Notes under the pieces: model-generated
Databases searched by the model: none
What the model saw: the letters and a program-made list of their open reading frames with translations, nothing else
What the model was told of the DNA's origin: nothing
Shown: positions 21,232-31,795 of the stretch, piece by piece
Layout: each line of letters starts with the position of its first letter
How positions within the stretch are numbered: the first letter of the stretch is position 1
Position numbers and translations under genes: made by a program
NCBI GenBank assembly: GCA_036785325.1
Contig: JAXIVH010000001.1
Span: forward strand, 4,983,571-5,047,570
Source of the DNA: Urophycis tenuis
Lineage: Eukaryota > Chordata > Actinopteri > Gadiformes > Phycidae
Length of the DNA stretch: 64,000 nucleotides
Direction of reading: 5' to 3'

Positions 21232-23936
21232 TTACAACTTGTATTTCAACCGACCTTTTATAATGATGTGCCTTTTTAAGGTTACCATACGACTCGATCC
21301 GATCTTGTATTTAGCCAAAGGATAATTATCAGTAAGTTCATCCACTGCCACAAACTTGAATTCTTTTGATGGTGATGAGGTAAGTTCAAAGGCTCTGTAG
21401 TGGTCCCTGTACCACCCGCACAGTAACTTCACCATAAGGAACACCTCCCCTTTAACAACACACATCTGAACAATTTCAGCGAACTCGGGCAATCCACTTA
21501 CTGATCCATAGGCGACTACCATACCATTACTGTAGGTAATTCCATCTTTTGATGCATTACGGGCAAGACACACGTCAAATATATTTGGGTATTTTGACCG
21601 TACAGATTCAACCACTTCTTCCCTCAGTACATCAACTGGTACAGTAGACACACCAGAGACATCAAGCCAATGTTTTCCATACGATGGAGAATTGATATGG
21701 AATGCAATCATAAATTGATGTTTTGATGCCAAAGTAAGAGGTATATTCCTGTAGCAACTCGTATGCTTCACAATCCGTTTGAAGAGGCCATGCTTCGATT
21801 CGAAACGCATAGTCCAAAGTTGAACTAAAGGGCCAAAACATCTTATGAGGTGGGGGTAGTGCTCAAGAAAATGGTGCTTTAGTCGAATCCTAACATCTGG
21901 AAAGAGCACCTCATATTTCTGTCTGTGATCAAGTATCTTAACCTCAAGATATGAGATAGATTCATCTGTATGCACAGGGGCAACAACTAACTCGACAATC
22001 TCCTTCAAATCCATCAAAAGACGCCATGCTGGTTCATCTTCAGGTACTTGAGCACCAATCAGAAATGGCAGAAATCTAATCAAGGCCCAATTTTCATGCG
22101 CATTTCCTCCTATAGTTTTACGAGCTAATTGACTCTTTTGCACAACATGAGGTTTGTTTGTTTTGTCCGACCATTTGTAGGGGAATGCCAGTATATTTTT
22201 ATTGAGCTCATCCAACGTAAACAACTTCTTTGAGATCATTAACGACAAGCAACGAGACAACGAGCAATCTCAACTGGAACAATACCCTTAAGCACATCGT
22301 GAGCAACATCAGGAGGAAAGCCAGATACAATGTGAAAATGAGACAAAGTTTTTGTTAACACACACTCTTTTCACGCCAAAGCAATGAGCATTATCCTCAA
22401 GAGCCGCTTTTGCATGCACCGCATAAGTCTCTTTAGTTCTAAGATCAAAGCACCAGATGCAACACAGTTAGACCTAATATCACAACCCTTTCCAAGGCAA
22501 AACCGACAGAAATAGTCGCCTGAAAAACCTTCAATCAGGCCTGCAATTGCATGCGCCCCCAAGTTATCTGCTATAACACACTGCACCGTACCTCTTAGAG
22601 TTTTTCCTAACAATGGGATATACACACCATCGTTCTCCAGAGTTTTTAGATCCTGCAAAAGTGGTTCTAACACTTTCTCATAGCCGTATCTTTTCACATC
22701 AACACTTTTGCAAAGTATAGCCAGGAAAATTGATGGCAAAGACGAGTGAAGCCCAGGTGGCAGGTTACCCAATACCCAATACACACCACAAAGCTTGTGT
22801 TTCTTACGTGAGGTGCCCAGTGGATTGCAGGTTTCAAAATCATCCACATACAGACCAAACAATATTTGTAATTCCTCACCATTCAAAAAGCTGTTTTCTT
22901 TGAAATACAAAGCATCTTGAGGGGACTTCAATTCAAATGAAGGATCAAGTTCAATATCCTGTCGTCCTCTGTGGTTTTTAAGGACCTCATCAAGAATGAC
23001 TTTGCAATGTAGTATTTGCTGCAAAGATTTTAACAGTGGAACAAATTGAAAGGTGTGTTTGTTTTTACGATCAAGTATGTAGGTAATTGGCTCAACAACA
23101 CTGAACTTTTGCTTAAAATATTGTCTACGTTGATATGAACTGCTAAGAGGGCCACCTTTTTCAATTGCTTTAGGAACTGAGGTAGATGAGCAAACTGCAG
23201 TGGCGATTTCAGCGATGACTGCCTCATCAACCTCGATGTTGTGACGCTCTAAAATCTCACATATAAGAGTTTTAGCTGCTGGAATTGGTGCAGTGCTTAA
23301 TAAGTAGTACAGTTCTTGTAGAAAATCATCAATATGAGTACCTGGCACATGCACTAAATACTCTAACTTTAGCAAGGCTGCTGCAAGCTGCTTCTCAACT
23401 ACATCTGGGAGAATTTCGTATTGGCCCTCGCCATCTATGGCTTCAGCCTCGTCTTCCACACGCCCCTCTCGGTAATCAGCAGTGAAATCAAGTGATGGTG
23501 ATGCGAATGTAGTCACGATACCTGGTATAAAATCAGTCAGGGTGTGAGGTGTGTGTCTACGACTCTTATGAGACTTAAGGTTCCATAAATGCAGGTTTTA
23601 AAACTACATCCAACAAACACACAAGAGACATTTTCGCTTCTCTTCAGATGTGTGTTAATATGGAGAAAGAACTCTCTTTCATTAGATAAACCTTTGCATT
23701 TACATATATGACAGCTGAAAACAGACAAGTCTTTTTGGTTCTCACTAACTGTTGAATGCACTCTACTGTGATGCAAAATTAAAGCATTCCATGTCTGAAA
23801 TGTGCATGGACATTCTGAAAATGTGCATGGATACCTTACAGTGCGACCAAAATGTGGATGTTTGTGCTTATAATGGCTCAGCAAGTCATGCCTGGTTGCA
23901 ACTACTACTGAACACACCTTACACTGCCACATTCAC
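21232..23936 (-). pseudogene. C2H2 zinc-finger/transposase-like gene upstream of SAMD3-like
   Basis: The minus-strand frame starts MWQCKVCSVVV at 23932 and stops at 21232. The N-terminus has several C2H2-like fingers (about residues 4-110: CKVC...HYKHKH, CTFSECPC...HHSRVH, CHICKCKG...HINTH, CVFVGC). A large conserved body follows, with FGLYVDDFETCNPLGTSRKK, VYWVLGNLPPGLHSSL, IADNLGAHAIAGLIEGFSG, FCRFCLG, GFPPDVAHDVLKGIVP, GNAHENWALIRFLPFLIG, KHHFLEHYPHLI and LWTMRFESKH. I recognise this as a recurring teleost 'uncharacterized' protein often found beside SAMD3-like genes; its biochemical role is not known to me. Three frameshifts are inferred, near 23583, 22450 and 22360, so this copy is broken. 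The stop is only 29 bases before the candidate SAMD3-like start at 21202. A probable non-coding exon precedes it at 24185-24223. Confidence 0.7.
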
Positions 23937-23939
23937 CTG

Positions 23940-24010
<71 letters not shown>
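23940..24010. repeat. (AG)n microsatellite serving as a polypyrimidine tract
   Basis: About 70 bases of pure AG lie directly upstream, in the minus-strand sense, of a CCTCCAG acceptor at about 23937-23943 that opens the first coding exon of the C2H2 gene. Transcribed from the minus strand it is a (CU)n tract. Confidence 0.85.
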
Positions 24011-24013
<3 letters not shown>

Positions 24014-24184
24014 TTAAATGTACACAAAATCTGTAGTCAGATTCAGTAAGATGTTATCATTTACATCAGTGATGTCCCTGAACTATGTTGTTAGTTTTCA
24101 TTGTCAAATAGCCTATTCATTTTGAACAGACAGCTTATTATTAAGACGTTTAACTGAAAAGTGTTTCAAACGACCCCTACTCAC

Positions 24185-24504
24185 CCTCACTTCAGAGCCT
24201 TTAGGAACAACTGCTGCACAAACCTATACACAAAATAATGATATTTACATTGTTTTAATATTCACAGACAAACAAGGCTTGTTTGAAGCAAGCTCCGAGG
24301 TGTTGTCAAACGGTCAATTGGCTTGCCTTTCAAATGACCGATGTTCAACGGCTCCAGCACTTCAGTGACGTCAACTGGATTTCCAACCGAAATCTGTAGG
24401 CGGTCAGATTTTTGTTTAAAATACAAGTTAACAAAATAAGACACAGGCCTACACTCTGCACATTCACACGATACATCCAAAAGTATTTCAATGACACATA
24501 TCAA
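24185..24504 (-). other. Possible upstream exons of the C2H2/SAMD3-like cassette
   Basis: A short exon candidate at 24185-24223 has an acceptor TATAG and a donor GTGAGT on the minus strand. Further upstream, 24262-24504 is an 80-codon open frame (segments DVSCECAECRPVSYF, GNPVDVTEVLEPLNI and HLKGKPIDRLTTPRSLLQ). I do not recognise this protein. It looks coding-like in composition and lies between the cassette and the next hAT element. It may be a 5' exon of the cassette or a relic of another gene. Confidence 0.3.
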
Positions 24505-24632
24505 GTCGTGTGTGCATTTATTTCCTAACAGACATAACTTAAGACATACATGTCCTTGTCAATTACGCCCCAGTTAGCTAGCCATGCTATCACTGGTGAA
24601 CGTTCGTTAACTTTAGCCAGCCTTCCTACCAG

Positions 24633-25641
24633 GGGCGGATCTAGAAAAACATTTATGGGGTGGCGAGACGGGGGCAGAAATTTTTGAGGGGTGGCAACAA
24701 ATGGCAGACGTGTATATATACTGAATTTAATCAGTTATGACAGTTTGATGAGAAATAGTATGTGTACACACTACATAAGGACATGGGCTGCCATTTACAA
24801 ACTCATACAGACAAAGTTAATCTCATGCAATCAATGTCTTGCATTTGAGGTTTGATGTGAAACAGTTCATTCGTTAGGAATAAGTGACCATACAATGTGA
24901 TCTCACTTAATAGGAAATAGAAGTATGGTAACACTACTGTAGGTGGGCTGTTATCACAGCCTTAAGGTAAGATACAGGTGATAAGTGGCAGATGTGTGAG
25001 TTTTTGACTGTGTCAAAGTGCCAGCGTTGCAGGCAGCATTTGTGCAAGAAGACACTATCCAAAGAACAACTTACCCATGAAGAGCATAAATACACTGTGG
25101 AAATAAATGGGTCACGGCACTGAAACAAGGTACTGGACATCGCTTTTATTGTTTACTCAGAAAACACATTCTCCCATTTGTCCCTCAGTAGCTTGAACAA
25201 TTTTTTGACAGATGAGGTCTTTACTGATCAAGTGATGAGAAATACAGTACATACAGTATTCACAGCAGTTAAGGCGACATTAAAAGGGACATTTCATGCA
25301 TGTAAATCTGAGCTGCTGTATCAACAAATTACACAAAAAGGCTCACAGAATTACAAAAGGGTGTATTACATCAAAAATACATTTTGCTCCCAGTCTGAAG
25401 AAAAGAATTGTTTAACACAAAAAGGAGCCATTTAACAGAACTCCTGAAACGAAATCACCGTGACATCACTCTAACAACAGTTACATTCCGGAATATACCT
25501 TTAAGTTTTATTAGAGGTGATATCAGATTTTCCCAAAACAAAGATATAAATACAGAAATTTAAAGTGCAGATTCTGTTGAGGTCATCATTTTAACAGCTT
25601 TGTAAAGGCTCACCAGTGAGCATAACATGAAGTTGTCATGC
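24633..25641 (-). mobile_element. 3' terminal region of a ZMYM1-like hAT element
   Basis: A hAT-type terminus CAGGGGCGGATCTAG begins at 24633 and is preceded by CTTCCTAC, the candidate 8-base target duplication. The following 1 kb has no frame of its own and leads into the minus-strand transposase stop at 25642. The other end of the element was not found, so its right boundary is open. Confidence 0.5.
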
Positions 25642-27765
25642 CTATAACAGCTGAATGCGCCGATTTCCATGTTGCTCAGCAAAACGCTTCACAAATGTAT
25701 CTAGATCTAATGCTTTGGTGCGTTTTGATTCAATGCTGAGTACAGCCAAACTCGACAGTCTCTTTGCTGTCATAGTAGACCGCAAATAAGTCTTTATGAG
25801 CCTGAGAGATGAAAAACTTCGTTCACAGGATGCACTGCTCACGGGTAAAACAACGGCTATTTTACACAACCTGAACAACTCATAGAAAACATCCTGGTAT
25901 GGGTCCAAAAACTGAGTGAACTCCATTAGAGTGGCAGGACTCTCCTTTTCCCCCTTTTTTCTGTCTAGTACTCTCCTCGTCTGATGTAACTCGTGTTTGA
26001 GATCCTCAATATTTGAATCATAAGCTTCAGCCAATAACAGAACAGCCTCCTCGCTCAAAAAAGTTGGACTTGACGGATTTAGTGCCTGGACACCCTGCAT
26101 AATGTTACAATTTGTGTTAGAAAATCTTCTTCCTATTTCTCCAATCATGTTATCCAGAACTGGGTAGTACACAGAGACACAAAAAGTGTGTTTGCTATGT
26201 GGAACTACATGCTGTCCCAAGGTGGAGTGGATGACAGTATCCTGAAGCACCTTTGTTGTCTGTCTTGGCCTCTTTGGTTTTCGCTGAGTTGTATCAATGT
26301 TTCTTCGTTGACATAAATCAAGTGTTTCCCTCCACATTTCCTCAAAAGAAGCGTGACTACGGTACTGAACCAGTGTCTCTTTAAGTGCATCAATAAGTTC
26401 AACAGCCTTAGCATAGTCCACTGTTTTAGTCTGGAGCATGTCTGATAAAAATTTGGAGTCACTCAGGACTTTTCTGAACAGAACAAGAGATCCAACAAAA
26501 TTCAGATCAATTTGAGCCAATATCCCTCTTGCTTCAACAGCTCTTTGTGGATGGTTCTCAGATGCAATATCTTCAAGCACCTGTACTATTGCAGGCAACC
26601 TGTCCATAACATTGCGACATGCTATGTGCCTACAGGCCCAACATGTATCACTTAGCTGTTGGAGTTCCCTTGGTGCACCATCAAACATTTCCCGCTGCAC
26701 TTCCAGCCATTTGTTATGTACATAAGACCCAGACATGAATACATACAGTCGTTCCAATAATGAGAAGAAGTTTCCTGCATCTGCCACACTTTTTACAGCA
26801 TCTACTATAACTAAGTTCAAGCAGTGTGCACTACAGTGAACATAGAAGGCATGTTTGGCTACTTATTTTATTTTTGCCTGAACACCTGCATGTGACCCGC
26901 GCATCACTGCTGCGCCATCGTAGCCCTGGCCTACAAGGTTTTTCCTGTACTCCAGCCCATGCTTCTCAAGGAAGCATATAATCTTGCCACTTAAGGCGGC
27001 AGCATCCAGGTGTTCTGCCACTTCAAACTCCAGAAAGCTCTCATGAACCACACCGTTGTAAAAATATCTCAGAACAAATGACATTTGCTCTTTTTTCTGA
27101 ACATCTTTAGTTTCATCAACAATAACTGAAAACAGTTTGCTCGTTTTAACCTCTTCAATGATTTCCTCTTTGACCATTGCAGCCAAGCATTCAAGTATTT
27201 CATTCTGTATTGTTTTACTAGTGTATTTTGCATTTTTAGCTTGTTGTTCAAATCTTTTTTTAATGATGGGGATATGGTTACCCAGCAAGTCTAACATAGA
27301 CAGAAAAACACCCTTTTTTTCTGAGTCCAGAGACTCCCTGTGACCCCGCTGTGCTATGTTTTCTGTGGCTGTTAGAACTAAAATTTCAGCTAATGTTTTA
27401 ATGTAGTATTGATTTTCAGCCACCTGCTTCTTTTTTTGCTCATCCATTAGTCCAAACATTGAGGTATTTTTATCCATAATTTTCTTGTTCTCTGTCCATG
27501 CAAACATTGCATTTACATGGCCTTCAGATCTGGCATGAGAACAGAAACCACTGTCTTTCATTGTAGCCTTTTTCCAGTTACGATAACCCTCAAATGAGGT
27601 GAAAACAGTCTTTGGAGCATCAGGGAGGGAAAAATGCCTACAAGCAAAACAGTAAGCTGAATCTTTCGACTGCGAGTATTCTGTAGTATTCTAACCAGGG
27701 ATGAGATTTGTACCAGTCGCTGCGGAAGCTTCTCCTGGCTCCTCCCTGGAGGGTCTTAGGGAAAC
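25642..27765 (-). pseudogene. ZMYM1-like hAT transposase pseudogene
   Basis: On the minus strand the order is: a TTF-type zinc finger (KDSAYCFACRHFS near 27625-27670, FCSHARSEGH), a DUF4371-like core (KLFSVIVDETKDVQKKEQ, NLVGQGYDGAAVMRG, YVHCSAHCLNLVIVDAV), the insertion region (LQQLSDTCWACRHIACRN), and the C-terminal hAT dimerisation motif (VSSASCERSFSSLRLIKTY) ending at 25642. It is like vertebrate ZMYM1-type domesticated or mobile hAT proteins. Two lesions are visible: an in-frame TAA at about 26860-26862, and a 10-base net insertion at 27675-27692 that shifts the frame just upstream of the zinc finger (WYKSHPWLEY is out of frame with the rest). Otherwise more than 600 codons are open. Confidence 0.85.
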
Positions 27766-28203
27766 TTAGGAAAACACAATTAATTTGAAACTGTCATTGA
27801 TTAGTTATAACCATCAGACTGTGTTAACACACACTAACATTTTAGCCTGGGAGAGTATTTTAGGGTTCATTTGTTTAATTTGGGAATTTAACCTGAGCAA
27901 TACATCTAAAATACATTGTACACAAAATATTAAAACTCTGTCCCTATCTCATCACACTTTCACACTTACAAGTTTCCCCAATTATTCATATTTAAGCAGA
28001 CATTAATATGTATATTTATTTGAAGAAGTCTAAGCAATGTCCCTTTAATGCACCTTATAGCAAAATGTCAGATTTTGTCATTTGTTGTTCTTATTCATAT
28101 GTAACTTAGTATACTGTGCAGCAACAATTTCCATACCATGTGGACCAGCTCGACTGGAGATAGTTGGTGATGGCTCAGGCACTCTCCTTTCCCTTTCACT
28201 GTC

Positions 28204-28602
28204 TTAGCCCTGCACGTTATCTTGTCTCTCACTTTCTCCCTCCTCATCTTGGTGATGCTCTCCCTCCTCCATATCTTCCCGGCTGTGGTGGTCTCCCACC
28301 TCCTCCTGTCCCTGGTCACCTTGGCCTTGTATTCTATCTCTGTCACGTTTCTTTCGCCCTTCTCTCTCTCTTTCCACCTTGTCTTCATCTTCTCTCTCTC
28401 CTTCCACCTCGTCTTCGTCTTCTGTCTCTCCTTCCACCTCTTGTCTCTCTACTTCCACCTTGTCCTTCTCTTCTGTCTCTCCTTCCACCTCATCTCCTCC
28501 GTCTACCTTGCTCAGTTGTTCATTTTCAAATGTTCTCTCCTTTGTCTTTGGTGTGAAAAAACTGCAAATGCTACCTTTCCTCTTCATTTCTGTAAGATTC
28601 AA
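28204..28602 (-). pseudogene. Possible N-terminal exon of the ZMYM1-like element
   Basis: The 132-codon minus-strand frame starts with MKRKGSICSFFTPKTKER (from the second Met), the kind of short basic N-terminus seen on ZMYM1/KIAA1586-like hAT proteins. It then becomes a Glu/Asp/Lys-rich low-complexity tract made from CTC-rich imperfect repeats. It lies about 450 bases upstream of the transposase body. Coding status is inferred only from the N-terminal motif. Confidence 0.35.
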
Positions 28603-28614
28603 AGTAAATTTGTG

Positions 28615-28870
28615 AGAGAAGAATGTTTGTATGTGAGAGTGAGAATATTTGTATGTGAGAGTGAGAATGTATGTATGTGAGAGAAGAATATATGTATGTG
28701 GGAGAAGAATATATGTATGTGAGAGAAGAATATGTGACAGTGAGAATATTTGTATGTGAGGGTGAGAATATATGTATGTGGGAGAAGAATGTATGTATGT
28801 GAGAGTGAGAATATTTGTATGTGAGAGTGAGAATGTATGTATGTGAGAGAAGAATATGTGGGAGGGTCAG
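28615..28870. repeat. Minisatellite, unit about 20 bp
   Basis: Imperfect tandem copies of GTATGTGAGAGTGAGAATAT, alternating with GTGAGAGAAGAATATATGTA variants. About a dozen copies are present. A single further piece occurs at 29150-29180. Confidence 0.8.
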
Positions 28871-29254
28871 AATGAATGTCTTGAACGGCCCCTCATAGAA
28901 ATTTCATGTATACTCCTTCCGTTTCATACATACTTTAGCTCTCATATACAGACATACTCACTCTCACATGCATATATACTCTTCAGACATAAATATATGT
29001 AGAAAACCCAGCTTTTGCTTAGCCTACTAGAAAGCCCAGAGGAGAGCCAAAAAGCACCACTGTGGTAAATTGAATCACATCAGGCTACAACTACCCACCT
29101 TTGTTTATGTAAATGCAGCCATTAGATTGGAATGTTCTGCTCTGAATATTTGTATGTGAGAGTAAGAATATATGTATGTGGGAGGGTCAGAATGAATGTC
29201 TTGAATGGCCCCTCATAGAAATGTCATGTATTCTCCTTCCGTTTTATATATATA
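28862..29254. repeat. Direct duplication of a 70-bp segment
   Basis: The segment starting GAGGGTCAGAATGAATGTCT at 28862-28933 recurs at 29183-29254 with about three substitutions. Between the copies, 28930-29150 holds unique-looking sequence. The duplicates share the adjoining minisatellite units, so the event probably included part of the array. Confidence 0.6.
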
Positions 29255-29478
29255 TATATATATGCACACATAAACATATACACATTCAAACACACACAAG
29301 ACCATACATACACATAATATATATCTGCATACCCATATCCATATATCTATATCTATATATCGATATGTCATATCTGTCCATACGCATAGATACATGCATG
29401 CACATATACATGCATACGCATATACATATATACATATACATACACATAAGATAATAATAATAATAATAATAATATTAA
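29245..29478. repeat. Compound microsatellite: (TA)n, CATA-rich and (AAT)n
   Basis: TATATA at 29245-29262, then degenerate CACATA/CATATA units to about 29448, then (AAT)n at 29452-29475. Frames here are low-complexity artefacts. Confidence 0.85.
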
Positions 29479-29589
29479 TAACAATATTATCTCCCGTGTA
29501 TGGGACAGTTTCAGTTTCCAATTGTTGGCAGATAATAAGGTATGTGTTATTTTCATTTCACCTGTATTTACATTGGAAAACTCCTTAGG

Positions 29590-30075
29590 CTCCTTTCTAA
29601 TGGATTGTTTCACAGGTCCAGTGTATGCTGTGTGAGTACCTTCAACAGGGGACACCTCTCACCGAGATGCACCACAGAGCGACATAGGAAATCATTCCTG
29701 CCTGTGGCTATCAAACTATACAATTTGTCACTTTCATCTTAGTTTCTGCTGAATAACAGGTTATTCATATTGCATAACTGGTCATTTTTACCACGATAAA
29801 ATCCAACATGCTACATCTTTATGTATGCTATTACCTCTTAGTGTATGCCTGGATGTATGTACATTTACGTATATTTTTATATATATATATATTTTTTTTT
29901 TTTGTATATTGTATTACATAGGTTTATATTTTACATAGGTTTATATTATTTATTTATATATTCTCACACTCTACTATACATAGAGTGTTTGTCTCTTTTT
30001 TTTTCCCTGGAGTATTGTAACGAATGCAATTTTTCCCTCTGGGATCATTAAAGTATGTCAGTCTGTCTGTCTGTG
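29590..30075 (+). mobile_element. Non-LTR retrotransposon 3' end
   Basis: A plus-strand frame ends RCTTERHRKSFLPVAIKLYN at about 29665-29725, the typical C-terminus of a teleost LINE ORF2. It is followed by about 330 bases of 3' untranslated region, the motif CCCTCTGGGATCATTAAAGT at about 30034-30053, and tandem GTCT units at 30058-30074. It is strongly 5'-truncated. Its 3' end abuts the second half of a BED zinc finger of the following hAT gene. Confidence 0.7.
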
Positions 30076-31790
30076 AGGCTGTCATACAGCAACAACTCCT
30101 CATCCATGCTAAGGCATTTGAGGGCCAAGCATGAGAGAACATACATAGGCCTAACTCCAGTAGGCCTATGTTTGACATTTATAAAGGATTACTTGTGCCT
30201 GCGATAAATTTATGTATCATAATGCACATATTTTTTTATGTAACCTCGTGGGTTGTATTGTGTACAATATATTTTCAGGCAATAGAAAGCAAGAACTCGA
30301 TGATGCAACTTCATCATCAAGGATTCTCAGCCGTTCTCTGTGGTGGAGGATATTGGATTTAAAGAGCTTGTGGCCAAACTGGACCCCACATACATTCTTC
30401 CAACAAGGAAGGCTGTTAAGAAAATGGTGCTTGTCAAATATGAGGAGGAAAAGGAGTAGGCCAAAGCTGAGCTCCAAGGTGTGCAGACTGTGAGCCTCAC
30501 CTCAGATATGTGGACCTCTATTAATGTGGAGGCGTATCTGGCTGTAACCTGCCGCTAACACACATGACCAGCTCTTCTTCTGGGGGCCAAACCTTTTCCC
30601 AGGACCCACACTGCAGCCCACATTGCAGCTGAAATGTCATCAATGATAGCGGAGTGGGGCCTGACTAACAGAGTACGATGCCTTGTGACTGACTCGGCAA
30701 GCAACATGATTGCATCAGTAAACACGCTAAACTTGAGGCAGTCCAAATGCATTGCACACTGTCTCAATTTAGTTGAGACAGTGAGTTTTTTCAAGACAAG
30801 TACAACTGCTAAAGATAGGCTGAGCCACATGCAACAGCAACTGGTCATCCAGTGAAAAAACAGAAGTTGGAGGTGGATACACGTTGGAACAGCATGTTGG
30901 ATATGCTTCAGCGTCTGTACGAGGAGAATCGGTGGCATTAGCATTAGCCTCAGTCAATACAGACGTGACTACGCTGACCAACCAGCAGCATGAAATAACA
31001 GGAGAATGCATCAAGGTATGCAATAGAAAGCCATAGAAATAATTGTCATACAATCCTATCTAGTTGGTTTATTGTAGAAAGGTTTACTCACTCAGAGCAT
31101 CATACTAGACTGCACAATGAAATCAAGTTCACCACACACTATGCATTCAGACAATATGTATTTTTTCGATCATTTCAGCTGCTGGCTGCATTCAAGGAGG
31201 TGACAGTGGCGCTGTCAGAAGAGAAGAGGGTTTCGGGTTCGAAGGTAATCCCCCTATACAGTGTTGAGACACAACAGAGCAAATGTCTCCTCAACTCAGA
31301 ACACCCATGGCACAAGATTTGGCACGATACCTGGTAAAATGCCTGATTGAAAGACTGCACAATACAGAACAAGACAATTCACTCGCAGTCCCTACATTGG
31401 TGGATCCACAATTCAAACTATTTGGGTTCAGCAATCAAAGAGTGGCAACCGGTGTCAAAGACCGCCTCATATCAGAGTGCACAAAAGTAATGAACATAAA
31501 CAATGCCCAGCAGCAGCAGATTCAGCAGCCCTCCACTTCACAGCCACCAGCTCAGCCTTATCCTCCACCACCACCACCAGTAGTAGCAGCAGCAGCCTCC
31601 TCAGGTGTTTTTGTTCCTTCTATTATGAATCAATAATGACTAATTAAATTTGTGGTGATATTTTTCAGGGGTTCACCTGTGGAGTCTTTTGGATGAAAGC
31701 ACCAATCGAGACCGGAGAACGCAAAGCACAACAGCCGATGCGATAGATGAAGTGAACCAGTACCTGGCTGATCCACCAATTGACTAAGAC
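30076..31790 (+). pseudogene. BED-type hAT transposase pseudogene
   Basis: The plus strand carries, in pieces: the His half of a BED finger (LSYSNNSSSMLRHLRAKH, 30078-30135), an exon after an acceptor at about 30278 with FKELVAKLDPTYILPTRK and VSLTSDMWTSINVEAYLAVTC, then VTDSASNMIA, KCIAHCLNLV, LEVDTRWNSMLDML, LVDPQFKLFGF, and a last exon after an acceptor at about 31671 with DAIDEVNQYLADPPID. Lesions include a TAG at about 30457, frameshifts near 30560, 30925 and 31315, and loss of the hAT dimerisation motif after 31790, where a Gypsy LTR begins. It is clearly dead. Confidence 0.75.
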
Positions 31791-31795
31791 CCGCT

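Noticed and set aside
28164..28680. Plus-strand Leu/Ser-rich frames of 130 and 152 codons
   Set aside because: Shadows of the acidic minus-strand repeat; composition is that of a CTC-rich repeat.
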